Source of the DNA: Sphingomonas sp. CFBP 8760
GTDB lineage: Bacteria > Pseudomonadota > Alphaproteobacteria > Sphingomonadales > Sphingomonadaceae
Direction: 5' to 3'
Assembly: GCF_014841615.1 (NCBI RefSeq)
Contig: NZ_JACYUG010000013.1
Location: 1-64,000 of the forward strand
Length of the DNA: 64,000 bases
The notes under the pieces are model-generated. The model saw only the letters and a program-made list of their open reading frames with translations. It searched no databases and had not been told where the DNA came from. This document shows positions 1-9,079 of the stretch, piece after piece; the first letter of the stretch is position 1, and the number at the start of each line of letters is the position of its first letter. A program made the position numbers and the translations under genes.

Positions 1-2916
1 CAGCACGCCCGTGTGAATCCCCTTCGACTCAGGTCGGCCGGAAAACGCTCTAAGCAGAGCGAGTTTGATGAACTCGTTCTTGATCATCGCCGTCATGTTC
101 TTGCCGGCGTTGCCCCAGCTCGACCACGTCTCTTCGCTCAGCACCGTGTCGACGAACTGGCTGCCGAAGCCGCGCAGCTCTTCGACGTTGGCCGCCATGA
201 TCTTCAGCCGGGCATTCTGCTCGCCGATCGCGTCGACGCCGGCGAGCAGCGCGTCGACATCCTCGCGCGCCATCTCCGGGAAGCGCCGGCGGATTTCCTG
301 CCCGATCCGCAGTTTCTCCAGCTCGGCCGAGCGATAATTGTCGTTCGCGCCGAGCAGCTGCAATTCGCGCTCACCCAGCTCCAGGCTGTCGGTCTGGGTC
401 TGCAAAGCGTCGAGGGTGTAACGGGCGAGGTCTGCCGCGCGTGCTGCGCGGGCTTCGTCGACGCGGCTGTTGACGAAGTCGTCGCGGTCGGTGCCGGTCA
501 TCTTGCCGACATCGGCTTCCTTCTCGGCCGCGCGCCGGGCCGCGGCGATCGCCTGGGCAAGTGGGGTGCCGCTCATGTCCAGGATCGACGTTCGAATCTC
601 GGTAACCCGATCCCTGCTTGCCGCGGTCAATCGGGTCGCGTTGCCCTTGGCCTCCTCCTCGTGCGCGCCAGCCAGCGCCGCCCGGTAATCCCGGATCACG
701 TCGCTGAGGACCTTCAAGGCATCGCCCTGGGCGACCGTCTGCAGCTTCAGGAGCGGGCGTAGCGCCGCCTCGTCGCTCAGCGCCTGCGCCATGCCCTCGG
801 CCGACAGCGTGCCGGCCTGCACCTGGGCGCGGACGCCGGCGCGCGCGGCCGTCTCGTCGCGCATGGTGGCAACGGTCTTGGCGGTGCCGACCAATTGATC
901 CGCAACCATGACCTTCAGCTGCCGCGCGACCTGCGCGTCGGCATCGATCCCCTTGCGGGTGGCATCGGTCAGGCCCTTGCGCGCGGCCTCGGCGCGGATC
1001 GCTGCATCGCCACCGGTCAGATACGCACTGGCGAGGGTGAGGGCGGCAGAGGCGTTGGCCTCCATCGATTGCGCCTCGCGCGCCAGCGAGGCCGCACGGC
1101 CGGCACCGGCGCTGCTGGCACGGACGCGGGCCTGTGTCGCGCGGGCAGTGGCCTGCGCCTCGACGTCGGCACTGCTGATGACCTGACCGGAAAGCTGTAT
1201 CCGGCTGCGCTCGGCCGCCAGCGCCGCGCGTGCCGCCGGCGACTTCGCGGCCGCCATGCGGGCATCGATCGCGGCGAGCTGGTTGGCCTTCTCCTGTTTC
1301 GGGATGAAGGTGTCGATCGCGCGGGTGTAGGCGTCCAGCGTGCCCGCCATCTGCGTCCGGTCGGCCGCCGGCATCGGCGTCCGGAGCGCGGCGCGCAGCC
1401 GGCCGGCGTCCGCCTGCAGCGTGCTGAGCTGGTCGGCGCCGGTGTAGCGGTCGACAACGCTGCTGGCAGCCGCCCGGGCGGCATTGCTCCGCGCGCGCTC
1501 GGTGCGGGCGGCGTCCGCCTTCATCTGGTTGCGCAGCACGGAGACCTGCCGATCGATATCGGCCTCGTAATCGGCGCGGCTGGTGCCGGTCAGCATCTGC
1601 CCGACGGTGGGGCCGCGTTCCCGCTGTGCCTGCAGGTCCTTGATCCGGTCGATGACCGTCCCGCCGGTCGCCATGCGATCCAGCGTCTTGCCGATCCAGT
1701 TCCAGGCGTTGCTGGCGGAATTGGCGATGCTGTCCCAGCCGCGGGCGAGCAGGCTGGCATTGTTGGCGGCGCCGGCGAATGCCGGGCCCAGCGCATCGAG
1801 CATCACCCGCTGCGCGCCGGCGAGGTCGTTCTCCTGCACCAGGTTGGTGATGCGCTCGATCTGCGCCTGCGACAGCACGCCATATTTGGCGGCGAGGTCC
1901 TCCGCGCCCTTGATCGGGTCGGTGAAGGCGGCGCCGAGATCTCGTTGTGCGCCGGCCATGTCCTGACCGGTCGCAGCCGCAAAATCGCGGGTGATCGCGG
2001 TCATCTTCGTCAGCACGTCGCCGGAGCGGGCGATGCCGAGATAACCGCTCTCGATATCGCGCGCGGTCGAGACGCTAATCCGGCCGGCCGACGCCGCGGC
2101 CTCCGCGGTCGCCGCCAGCTGCTCGCCGTTGAGCCCGAGCATGATGCCGGTACCGCGCGAGGCGGCTTCCAGCTTGGCGACGCCGGCGGTGTAGCCGACC
2201 CACGCGGCCGCGCCAGCGACTGCGGCTGCGGCCACCGCGGTGATCGCGCCGGCGGTGCCCATGAGGGTGGAGCGAAGCACGGCCATGCCGCCTTCCTCCG
2301 CCGCGAACGCCTGAAGGACCTGCGGACCCTGCTGGATCGCAATCATCCCGGGGCTCGCACCCGATCCGGCCGAGGCCACCACGTCCGAAGCGGTATAGAG
2401 CAGCGTCTGGCGCTGGTTCTGCGACAGCTTCGCGCGCTCGGTGCCCTGGCGGCGGATCGAATCGGTGGTGTCGTCGTACCGTTTGCGTACCTGCGCCTGC
2501 GCCTGGGCAAGCTCCTGCGCATCGAGCACGCCGAGCTTCTCGATCCGGCTCAGGCGTTCCAGCTCGCGGTTGAGCGTCTGTGCGGCCGCCCATGCCGGAT
2601 CAAGCTCGCCCTTCAGCGCGGCCGCCATCTTCAGCGCCGTCAGGTCGACCGCCGCCTGTCCCTTGGCGTTATACGGCTGCGGTGCCGGCGCCGGCAGACC
2701 GGCGGTATGGGCAGCCGCGGCGAGGCGGGCATTGGCACGGGCCTGCCGTTCGGCGAGGTCCTCCATCGCCTTGGCGGAGCGTGCGCTCGACTTTTCAGCC
2801 GCCTCCGCGACGTCGGTCACCGCGCCAACGCCAGCGGTGCGGACCTCGGCGAAGTCGTTCTTGACCTCTGCCTTGCCCTCGGTGCCGAGGCGGAAGCCGA
2901 CGTTACGTGTTGCCAT
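1..2916 (-). CDS. Tail tape measure protein (partial, C-terminus off window)
   Basis: The minus-strand frame stays open for 972 codons from ATG at 2916 to the window edge. The start is preceded by AGGAGGA. The protein sets tail length and in related phages helps DNA entry. The translation is Ala, Arg and Gln rich with long predicted coiled-coil helices, and has an Ala/Val/Gly hydrophobic stretch in the first third, as tape measure proteins do. The position directly after the G/GT frameshift pair is diagnostic. The start overlaps the end of the GT frame by 14 bp. Plus-strand reading frames over this region are antisense shadows. Confidence 0.88.
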   Translation of the reverse strand, partial: MATRNVGFRLGTEGKAEVKNDFAEVRTAGVGAVTDVAEAAEKSSARSAKAMEDLAERQARANARLAAAAHTAGLPAPAPQPYNAKGQAAVDLTALKMAAALKGELDPAWAAAQTLNRELERLSRIEKLGVLDAQELAQAQAQVRKRYDDTTDSIRRQGTERAKLSQNQRQTLLYTASDVVASAGSGASPGMIAIQQGPQVLQAFAAEEGGMAVLRSTLMGTAGAITAVAAAAVAGAAAWVGYTAGVAKLEAASRGTGIMLGLNGEQLAATAEAAASAGRISVSTARDIESGYLGIARSGDVLTKMTAITRDFAAATGQDMAGAQRDLGAAFTDPIKGAEDLAAKYGVLSQAQIERITNLVQENDLAGAQRVMLDALGPAFAGAANNASLLARGWDSIANSASNAWNWIGKTLDRMATGGTVIDRIKDLQAQRERGPTVGQMLTGTSRADYEADIDRQVSVLRNQMKADAARTERARSNAARAAASSVVDRYTGADQLSTLQADAGRLRAALRTPMPAADRTQMAGTLDAYTRAIDTFIPKQEKANQLAAIDARMAAAKSPAARAALAAERSRIQLSGQVISSADVEAQATARATQARVRASSAGAGRAASLAREAQSMEANASAALTLASAYLTGGDAAIRAEAARKGLTDATRKGIDADAQVARQLKVMVADQLVGTAKTVATMRDETAARAGVRAQVQAGTLSAEGMAQALSDEAALRPLLKLQTVAQGDALKVLSDVIRDYRAALAGAHEEEAKGNATRLTAASRDRVTEIRTSILDMSGTPLAQAIAAARRAAEKEADVGKMTGTDRDDFVNSRVDEARAARAADLARYTLDALQTQTDSLELGERELQLLGANDNYRSAELEKLRIGQEIRRRFPEMAREDVDALLAGVDAIGEQNARLKIMAANVEELRGFGSQFVDTVLSEETWSSWGNAGKNMTAMIKNEFIKLALLRAFSGRPESKGIHTGVL

Positions 2917-3298
2917 CGTCTTCCTCCTCGTGTGCCGGTTGAGCCTGGTTGATGATCGCCGCCTCGATGCGGGGCAGGATTTCCGTGAGGAGCGCCGTGT
3001 CGACGCCGCGGGCCTGCGCGGTCAGCAGCACTGCGGTGTTGTCGAGGCCGATCGGCCGCGTCTCAATTCCGCCCGGGGTGGGCATGGTGACGACGCGCAA
3101 CTGCGACTGGATGCCGGTGATCAGCTGCCAGACGGCTTCGCCCGCTTCGGTGCGGGCTTCGTTTCGATCGTAGGGGCAGGCGGGGCGGCCGTCGTCGTCG
3201 TGGCATCGACCGAGGCGTCGGGCGTCGCAGGAGAGTTGGCAGTATCCCCCGCCGGCGTCGCCCCCTCCGAAATGCCATTCGGCGAGAGCGATAAGCCG
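2903..3298 (-). CDS. Tail assembly chaperone T extension (-1 frame of GT)
   Basis: This is the -1 frame downstream of the slippery site at 3298-3304. Translation after slippage adds 131 aa starting R-L-I-A-L-A-E-W and ending E-E-E-D-D-G-N-T, so the GT fusion would be about 269 aa. The frame has no convincing start of its own. Its final 80 residues look like a compact folded domain, as the T domain does in lambda, where it recruits the major tail protein to the tape measure. The stop lies 14 bp inside the tape measure gene. Confidence 0.7.
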   Translation of the reverse strand, partial: RLIALAEWHFGGGDAGGGYCQLSCDARRLGRCHDDDGRPACPYDRNEARTEAGEAVWQLITGIQSQLRVVTMPTPGGIETRPIGLDNTAVLLTAQARGVDTALLTEILPRIEAAIINQAQPAHEEEDDGNT

Positions 3299-3711
3299 TT
3301 TTTTTCCGCGTCCAGCATCGTCCAGGGCAGGACCCACTTTTCGTCGGCCGCCTCGACCAGTCGCGGCTCGGCGAGGAACGCGGAGATCGTGCCGGGCTCG
3401 ATGCCGATCACGTCGCCGGCATCGTTGCGGATTTCGACGTCAGGCGTTGGCTCGACCGGCTCGCCCTCCTCGTCGCCGATACCTTCCCACGACAGGATGC
3501 TGTGCCGGATCAGTGCCACGGTGAAGGCGTCGGCCGCGCGCTCCTCGGCATCGGGGCCGCCGGCGCGGAGAGCCTCGCCCACCGCCCGGCGCCCGGCGCG
3601 GAGCGCGAGGAGGGTCGGTTGCGCGGGGAAGGTGACCTTCACCGCCGGACGATCGCCGACCGCTGGCATCAACTCGTGCGCAGCCGGGCCCGGCTTGCTG
3701 AGCGCGAACAT
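3121..3711 (-). CDS. Tail assembly chaperone G (short product)
   Basis: A 196 aa acidic protein between the tail tube and tape measure genes. It begins with a folded-looking domain (residues 1 to about 130) followed by a Ala/Thr/Pro-rich tail that reads like a linker or default-frame ending. This is the position of lambda gpG, which coats the tape measure protein during tail assembly. The ATG at 3711 overlaps the stop of the gene upstream (ATGA). Codons 136-138 (GAA AAA AAC) contain an A AAA AAC slippery heptamer that would give the longer GT product. Assignment rests on gene order plus the frameshift signal rather than on recognised sequence similarity. Confidence 0.75.
   Translation of the reverse strand: MFALSKPGPAAHELMPAVGDRPAVKVTFPAQPTLLALRAGRRAVGEALRAGGPDAEERAADAFTVALIRHSILSWEGIGDEEGEPVEPTPDVEIRNDAGDVIGIEPGTISAFLAEPRLVEAADEKWVLPWTMLDAEKNGLSLSPNGISEGATPAGDTANSPATPDASVDATTTTAAPPAPTIETKPAPKRAKPSGS
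3298..3304 (-). promoter_or_regulatory. Programmed -1 ribosomal frameshift site A AAA AAC
   Basis: On the minus strand the chaperone G frame reads GCG GAA AAA AAC GGC, so X XXY YYZ (A AAA AAC) sits in the correct phase for simultaneous -1 slippage. The -1 frame then stays open for 131 codons up to the tape measure start. Frameshifting at exactly this place between the tail tube and tape measure genes is conserved in long-tailed phages. A short CGGC/GCCG pairing lies immediately downstream, which is a weak candidate stimulator. Confidence 0.75.
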
Positions 3712-3986
3712 CAGCCCTGCGCCCCGGTGGGCTGGCTTACGTCAACGACCATCGGCACGATCCACTCGATGCGGATGTCGCGCCTTTCGTCGACGATGAC
3801 GAACGTATCGCCATCGCGGACGAGGTTGCCGTTCTCGACCTCGAAACGGCGGACGGTGCCGGCGATCGCGTCGGCAGCGATCACGCCCGAGACCGGCTCG
3901 CCGGTGTTCGCGTCGACGACCTGCAGGCAGCGCTGGTCATCGCGTTCCATGACACGGCCCGTGTCGATGCTGGTGGGTGCGTCCAT
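3711..3986 (-). CDS. Small phage protein between tail tube and chaperone G
   Basis: A 91 aa acidic protein predicted to be mostly beta strand. It lies 15 bp after the tail tube gene and overlaps the chaperone start by 1 bp, so it is clearly part of the tail operon. I do not recognise a family. The size and beta-rich character would suit a small tail accessory protein, but no function can be assigned from sequence. Confidence 0.65.
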   Translation of the reverse strand: MDAPTSIDTGRVMERDDQRCLQVVDANTGEPVSGVIAADAIAGTVRRFEVENGNLVRDGDTFVIVDERRDIRIEWIVPMVVDVSQPTGAQG

Positions 3987-4001
3987 CGTTTCTCTCCCGG
4001 A

Positions 4002-4949
4002 TCAGGCGTAGCTGGCGACGTCGTTGATCAGCGTGACGGTCAGCTGCGCTGCCTCCGCGCCCGATGCCTGCCAGTTGAAGGTGGATTGCAGCCCCTTGGG
4101 CCCCTGGATCGGCTGCTTCACGCGCGGCAGAAAGATGCGCGGCAGCACGAAGGTCAGGCTGCCGTCCGTCTGGGTCCAGCCGAACGAAATCTTCGCCGGC
4201 ACCTTGCCGCGGCCCTTGCTGGCGAGCGCACCGCGGGCGCCGCGCACCACGAGCTGACCGCTCGACATCACCTTGCCGAGATCGACACCGCCGATCCGGC
4301 CGTCCGCACGGATGACCTCGACCTTATCGAGCTGGTTCGAATAGGTTACGCCGGCCGAGACGATATCGCCGGCGATTTCGTCGTCGACCTCGATCGAGCC
4401 GGTCGCCTGCGCGAAGCGCGGGCCGCGCAGCACGGTCGGCGCACCGGCGACGCTGACGGCGGACGCGTCGGTCTCGCCCTGGGCGATCATCGCCAGCGTG
4501 GCGTTGAGCATACCCGACCGCTGCATGGGAATGTTGAGCGTGTTCACGACCGCGCCGTAATGGACCGAATTGCTCGGCCCCTCCGGCTGGCTGATCTCGA
4601 TCGACGTCGACGGCAGCGCCGACGCGCCCGACCTGAAGACGTGGCGGAACTTGGCGCCGTCGGGCGTGGTGGTGGGCGGGCCGAAGGTCTGCCGCAGCCA
4701 GAAGCCGAAGCCGCGCAGGTCGACCGGCACCACGAGGTCGCCATCGTTGGTGATGACGTCATAGGTCGGGTCGAGGCCCTCACGACCGAAGCCGAGCTGG
4801 TCGTCCTCGATCAGCGGCTGCTCTTCGCCCAGCGCATGGCTGACGAAGGGCAGGCGGAAGAAGCCGGCAGCCGGCACCTGCCCATAGGTAAGTGCGCCCT
4901 CGGACGCGGCGGACATGAGGGCGTTAATGCCCAGCGGACGAAGCGCCAT
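4002..4949 (-). CDS. Major tail (tail tube) protein
   Basis: A 315 aa protein with the alternating beta-strand pattern of siphovirus tail tube subunits, which polymerise into the hexameric rings that form the DNA channel. It sits between the tail terminator and the chaperone pair, as lambda gpV does. It is longer than lambda gpV (246 aa) and carries no obvious Ig-like C-terminal domain. The ATG at 4949 follows a purine-rich AGGAGATTTCC-type ribosome site. The call is based on gene order, size and the general resemblance to annotated phage tail tube proteins. Confidence 0.82.
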   Translation of the reverse strand: MALRPLGINALMSAASEGALTYGQVPAAGFFRLPFVSHALGEEQPLIEDDQLGFGREGLDPTYDVITNDGDLVVPVDLRGFGFWLRQTFGPPTTTPDGAKFRHVFRSGASALPSTSIEISQPEGPSNSVHYGAVVNTLNIPMQRSGMLNATLAMIAQGETDASAVSVAGAPTVLRGPRFAQATGSIEVDDEIAGDIVSAGVTYSNQLDKVEVIRADGRIGGVDLGKVMSSGQLVVRGARGALASKGRGKVPAKISFGWTQTDGSLTFVLPRIFLPRVKQPIQGPKGLQSTFNWQASGAEAAQLTVTLINDVASYA

Positions 4950-4973
4950 GGAAATCTCCTGTCGTGAAAGGGA

Positions 4974-5414
4974 TCAGCCGAGAGGGCTGGTGGTCGAATA
5001 CGAGGCGGTGATGGTGAAGGCGGCCCAGCCGATCGGCGCGGCGCCGGCGACGGCAGCGATGCCATCGGTGGGCGCGGACACGTCGAGGTAGGTGCAGAGG
5101 CCGCCGAGCGTCCGATCGGCCTCCACTGCGCGGCCGATGGTCATCAGCCAGTCGTCGAGGATTTGCTGGCTGGTCAGCCCGTTCGCCGGATACGAGACCA
5201 GCTCAATCGGCACGCTATGCTCCCACCAGTAGGTAGGCGGCGACATATCGATCGACGGATCGCCGGGATCGCCGGACTCCACCGTGGCAGCGCCGCCTGG
5301 GCCGACCTCGTCGGGCTTTATGTCATCTTCCAGCATACCGCGGACGTCCGCCTGCGGGCGCGTGGATCCGATCAGCGCCTTGATCGCGGCGAGGACGTCC
5401 AGTCGGGTCGACAT
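4974..5414 (-). CDS. Tail terminator-like protein (gpU position)
   Basis: A 146 aa protein with an N-terminal helix starting MSTRLDVLAAIKAL and an alpha/beta body, typical in size of gpU-like terminators that cap the tail tube and set its docking to the head. It lies between the gpZ-like gene (3 bp upstream) and the tail tube gene. The evidence is gene order and size; the family was not identified by motif. Confidence 0.6.
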   Translation of the reverse strand: MSTRLDVLAAIKALIGSTRPQADVRGMLEDDIKPDEVGPGGAATVESGDPGDPSIDMSPPTYWWEHSVPIELVSYPANGLTSQQILDDWLMTIGRAVEADRTLGGLCTYLDVSAPTDGIAAVAGAAPIGWAAFTITASYSTTSPLG

Positions 5415-5417
5415 GGG

Positions 5418-6119
5418 CTATCTCCAGCGGGCGTCGAGGTTGGCGGGGAAGCGCTGGGCCGCGATCTCTTGCGGGACCGTCAGGTCGATCGACTTCGGTT
5501 TCTTCACCTGCGGGACCAGGGTGAACATGATCACGTTCTGGACCGGCCGCGGATTGCGGGTGCGGCCTTCCTGCTCGCGCTGGGTTGCGTTGCGCCACCG
5601 GCCGGTAGCCTTGCGGATGACCAGCTGCTTGATGACCAGGTACGCGACGCCGCCCTTGCGCTGGCTCGGTGTCGTGAAGCCGCGGTCGTTCGGGCTGATG
5701 AACACCAGGCGCCGGCCGAACTTCTTCTCCACCTCCTCCGGCGTCATCGCATCACCCTGCCGCTTGCGGGGGCAATCGTCGGTCGGCACCGCCAGCCAAC
5801 GCTTGCCGGCGCGGGGCGTGATCATCGCGCCCGTGGCATAGCTCTCGACGATCGCCGCGGCGCCCCGGCCGTCTTTCGACGGGGTGGCGTAGACCCAGCC
5901 GGCCGGCTCCAAGGCGTTGCCGGTCTTGGGATAGGTGATGCCGCGGATCGAGTTGGGCAGGCGCTCGCCGAGCCCGGCCGCGCGGACCTGGTTGCGGAAC
6001 GCCTCCTTCACCTCGTCGGTCGTGTCGCGCATCGCGCTCGTGAAGAAGCCGGCGACCTCGCTTTCGAGGCCGGCGGTGATCTTGTCGAAGTCGGGCGCGC
6101 CGACGCGGGTCCGGATCAT
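5418..6119 (-). CDS. Tail completion protein (gpZ-like)
   Basis: A 233 aa basic protein that begins with a helix and has many Lys/Arg residues, resembling the phage family often labelled DUF6441. Position between the head-tail connector and the terminator corresponds to lambda gpZ, which is needed for correct tail-to-head joining. The start overlaps the stop of the upstream gene by 4 bp (ATGA type), which indicates translational coupling. Confidence 0.6.
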   Translation of the reverse strand: MIRTRVGAPDFDKITAGLESEVAGFFTSAMRDTTDEVKEAFRNQVRAAGLGERLPNSIRGITYPKTGNALEPAGWVYATPSKDGRGAAAIVESYATGAMITPRAGKRWLAVPTDDCPRKRQGDAMTPEEVEKKFGRRLVFISPNDRGFTTPSQRKGGVAYLVIKQLVIRKATGRWRNATQREQEGRTRNPRPVQNVIMFTLVPQVKKPKSIDLTVPQEIAAQRFPANLDARWR

Positions 6120-6562
6120 GCGACCGGGATGATCTCGCAGAGCCAGTTGAGCCCCTCGAGGTCGAGCCGCGGCCGGCCGTCGATCAGAACCTCGTCATCG
6201 CCGATGAACAGGCGGTGGCCCTTTACCGGCTTGGCAACGTCGGCACGCTGGATGACGGCCATGTCCTTGTCGGCGACCCACTCCGTCGTCGGCGTCGGAA
6301 TATCGACGGTGCCACGCGTCCGGATGATGCGGATGGGCAGGGGATCACCCTCGCCGTCGTCATATTCGGCCGCCACGGTACCGGGCGACTGGAAGATCAC
6401 GGCGTTCGCAACGGCGAAGGGGTCGTCCGGTACCGCGGCGATCGCCGCGGCCGCCGAGGCTGCCGTTGTCGCCTGTTCCCAGGCGCCATAGCGGGTGATG
6501 ACCTGCACATCGCTGATCTCGGGTCCGAGCCCGAGCAGCGCGCGCATATCGGCGATGTTCAT
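6116..6562 (-). CDS. Head-tail connector-like phage protein
   Basis: A 148 aa protein with an N-terminal helical part and a beta-rich C-terminal half. It lies between the capsid gene and the tail completion gene, where lambda has gpFII. I did not recognise a specific family; the call is positional. It overlaps the next gene by 4 bp. Confidence 0.55.
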   Translation of the reverse strand: MNIADMRALLGLGPEISDVQVITRYGAWEQATTAASAAAAIAAVPDDPFAVANAVIFQSPGTVAAEYDDGEGDPLPIRIIRTRGTVDIPTPTTEWVADKDMAVIQRADVAKPVKGHRLFIGDDEVLIDGRPRLDLEGLNWLCEIIPVA

Positions 6563-6617
6563 AGGCCACCTCGCTCGTGGAAGGTCGCCGCCGGCGCGAG
6601 GCCGGCGGCGGTCGCGA

Positions 6618-6830
6618 TCAGACCGTCAGGACTTCGGCGACGTTGACCGCGCCGGTCGCGATCAGTGCCAGCATCGTCTCGTCGTCGAGCTTGTGCTTCT
6701 TCGCGATCGCGTCGGTGATGATCGTGCCGGGCACGATGACGTTGCCCGGTCCCTTACCGGTGCGCAGCTCGTGCACGGCGCGAGGCATCTCGACCATCTT
6801 TTGCGGCGAGGTTTCGGTTTCGTCGGCCAT
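6618..6830 (-). CDS. Small phage protein downstream of capsid gene
   Basis: A 70 aa protein. The ATG at 6830 is chosen because GGAGG lies 8 bases upstream; an upstream ATG at 6842 would add four residues but has a weaker site. The N-terminus is acidic and the C-terminal half looks helical. Position between the capsid and connector genes corresponds to the lambda gpFI slot, but size and sequence do not prove that role. Confidence 0.55.
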   Translation of the reverse strand: MADETETSPQKMVEMPRAVHELRTGKGPGNVIVPGTIITDAIAKKHKLDDETMLALIATGAVNVAEVLTV

Positions 6831-6947
6831 CTGGCCCTCCATGGAATTTGCGGCCTGGGCGGCCGTGGGTTGGTCGGTGCTGGGTGTGCGAGCCGTTGCC
6901 GCTGCACGGGCGGCGGGGTGGCCCGCGCGGGGTGCGCGGGCCATGGA

Positions 6948-7979
6948 TCAGCCGACCGTCATGCAGCCGCTGGTGTTCGGGCGCTTCGGCACGAAGATCG
7001 GCGCCGACTGCGTCATGCAGTATTCGGCACCGGGGTTCTGCTCGATCCAGTTCTTGGAGAACATGCGAGCCGCACCATAGTCGTTCATCGGGTCGAGGAT
7101 TGCGCCGTAGCAAGGCGTGCCCTCGAACGCGCCCGGGGCGCCGACGATGACGGTATAGTCGGGCAGCAGGCGCCGCATGACCTTGTTCTCGTCCTCGTAG
7201 AGGTCGTTGTAGATATACAGCTCGACGTTGCCGATGCGGCCCAGATAGGTCGGCGCGCCCGGCACACCGGGCTTGAAGCCGAGGTCCACGGCGCTGGTGT
7301 TGCCCTGGAACGTGGTGTCGAGCTTCTTCTCCAGCTTCGGGTCGGCCTTCAGCAGCTGACCGGCCAGCGAATCCATGACGACATGGCTGGGAGCCGCGTT
7401 GCCGGCGTCCGCCACCTCCTGAAGGAAAGCCTCCAGGCTATCGACAGGCGAAACCCCCGGCTGGGTCCACCGTGCGTCGCCCAGTAGCGTCTTGGTCAGC
7501 GACGCCTTGCGGCCGTAATTGACCACGGCGCGCGGATATTCGAGGCCCTCGATCACCACGCCACCGGTGCGCAGGATATCGGCGGCCATGATCTCCTCGC
7601 GGCGCTCGATCTTCTTCTTGTGACCTTCGAGGACGTCCACGAAGTACAGTTCACGACGCTGCGCGAGCGTGAATTCCCCGCCGATCGCCTCCCCTGGGCG
7701 GCGCTTGCTGAAATTCTTCGCCGTGATGTGGTTGATCGGCTTCACATAGCCGGGGGCGAACGTGTCGGTCTGGAAGGTACGGTCCTGCATCGGCGTACCG
7801 GGCGCATAGGGGCTGACCCAGGGCGCGACGCGCAGATCGTCGAACACCCGGTCGAACTTGACGGTCTCGTCGTCGAATTCGATTACCGGGCCGCCGAAGA
7901 ACAGGCGGCGCAGGAAGTTGCCGGGGATATGCAGCGGCGTGATGATCCCGATCAGCGCCGTGGTCGACATGAGGTCCAT
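6948..7979 (-). CDS. Major capsid protein (lambda gpE family)
   Basis: A 343 aa protein that matches phage capsid E family features: length near lambda gpE (341 aa), the N-terminal PxxFLxxxFF pattern (PGNFLRRLFF, residues 19-28) and the motif RREIMAADIL-like segment near residue 130 (RREEIMAADIL). It forms the icosahedral shell. It follows the gpD-like decoration gene, as in lambda. No sign of truncation. Confidence 0.92.
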   Translation of the reverse strand: MDLMSTTALIGIITPLHIPGNFLRRLFFGGPVIEFDDETVKFDRVFDDLRVAPWVSPYAPGTPMQDRTFQTDTFAPGYVKPINHITAKNFSKRRPGEAIGGEFTLAQRRELYFVDVLEGHKKKIERREEIMAADILRTGGVVIEGLEYPRAVVNYGRKASLTKTLLGDARWTQPGVSPVDSLEAFLQEVADAGNAAPSHVVMDSLAGQLLKADPKLEKKLDTTFQGNTSAVDLGFKPGVPGAPTYLGRIGNVELYIYNDLYEDENKVMRRLLPDYTVIVGAPGAFEGTPCYGAILDPMNDYGAARMFSKNWIEQNPGAEYCMTQSAPIFVPKRPNTSGCMTVG

Positions 7980-8057
7980 AATGGAGCCCTTTCACAAAAA
8001 GAAAGGGCGGCCGGACCTGCGTCAGACCGCCCGGGGTACGGGTGATGATCGCGGCGA

Positions 8058-8420
8058 TCAGGCCGAGATCGTGATGCCCTTGTCGCGCAGGGGCTCGCGG
8101 ATGCTGGCCAGGGTGTGGCCGGCGCCGAGGACGAGGGCCTCACCGACCAGATCGCCCTTCTCGTAGGCCATCGCCTCGACATCACCGCCGGTGGCGTCGA
8201 CGTCATAGGCCAGGACGAGGTCCGGTGCCTGGCTGCCATCGGTGGCGGCCGCCACGGAGAGGGTCGCCTTCTTGTTGGCGGTGATCGTGCCAAGCACGCT
8301 GCCGACGGCGTATGCCGCGCCACCGAGCAGCACCACCTTGCGGGTGAGCGGCGCGCCGGCGCGGATCAGGTTCACAGCCGCGGTGTGCGTCTGCGTCGAA
8401 AACAAAGCGCGCTCGTACAT
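8058..8420 (-). CDS. Head decoration protein (lambda gpD family)
   Basis: A 120 aa protein, close to lambda gpD (110 aa), lying immediately before the major capsid gene. The sequence has the glycine-rich beta character of gpD (residues 20-70) and ends in a short KGITISA segment. gpD trimers stabilise the expanded capsid against DNA pressure. Start ATG at 8420 follows a GAAAGGAC ribosome site. Confidence 0.85.
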   Translation of the reverse strand: MYERALFSTQTHTAAVNLIRAGAPLTRKVVLLGGAAYAVGSVLGTITANKKATLSVAAATDGSQAPDLVLAYDVDATGGDVEAMAYEKGDLVGEALVLGAGHTLASIREPLRDKGITISA

Positions 8421-8473
8421 GAGGGCGATGTCCTTTCGTCAGGGACGGCAGCGCCGTCCGGGGTGGTGGTGGA

Positions 8474-9016
8474 TCAGCTCGCCGACGATACGCCGGAGAG
8501 TGCGCGGTGCCCGGCCGCCTTTGCGAGGGCGAGGATGCCGACGGCCTGCTCGGCGCCGGTCTTCGGCTTGCCCTTGGTGCCGTCTGCGGTCTTGCCGGCC
8601 GGCAGCTGCTCCGCCTGGACGGCACCGTCGCGCAGGTCCTGCAGGCTCGCGCCGCGCGCCTTGCTGGCCTTGGCGATCCCGATCGCGAAGGCACCGGCAT
8701 CCTGCCCGCCCTCGATGGCGGTGCGCAGCGGCGTCGCCAGCACGCTCGACGGGCACAGGTCCGCGAGGGCGAGAATGCGGGTGCGCTCGGCGGTGACGGC
8801 GGTTGCGACCGGGTCGGTGCTGTCGTCGGCGCTGGCGCCGCCCTTTTCGGCCGTGGCGATCTTGCCCTTCAGGTCAGCCAGTTCCGCCTCATCGGCGGTG
8901 TTGGCGGCTTCCTCTTCGGCGGTGAGGTCCCGGTTTCCACCGAGTGCCGTATTGATGCGGGTCTCCATGCGCGTTGCGACCGCACGCGCCTGAGCCCGGA
9001 GTGCTTCCAGGTCCAT
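8474..9016 (-). CDS. Capsid scaffold-like protein
   Basis: A 180 aa, highly charged, Ala-rich protein with a predicted coiled coil in residues 1-65 and a second helical half. It lies directly after the S49 protease and before gpD, which is where scaffold proteins (lambda Nu3) are encoded. Unlike Nu3 it appears as an independent gene rather than an in-frame start within the protease gene. The call is by position and composition. Confidence 0.6.
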   Translation of the reverse strand: MDLEALRAQARAVATRMETRINTALGGNRDLTAEEEAANTADEAELADLKGKIATAEKGGASADDSTDPVATAVTAERTRILALADLCPSSVLATPLRTAIEGGQDAGAFAIGIAKASKARGASLQDLRDGAVQAEQLPAGKTADGTKGKPKTGAEQAVGILALAKAAGHRALSGVSSAS

Positions 9017-9079
9017 CGTTCTACTCCATCATTGTGCGGGCGCATCGGCCCCGGGTGTTCGCGCCCCGTGGGGCGCAAA

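Noticed and set aside
895..2952. A 685-codon plus-strand frame
   Set aside because: It is antisense to the tape measure gene, Arg/Gly-rich and without family resemblance; a GC-frame shadow.
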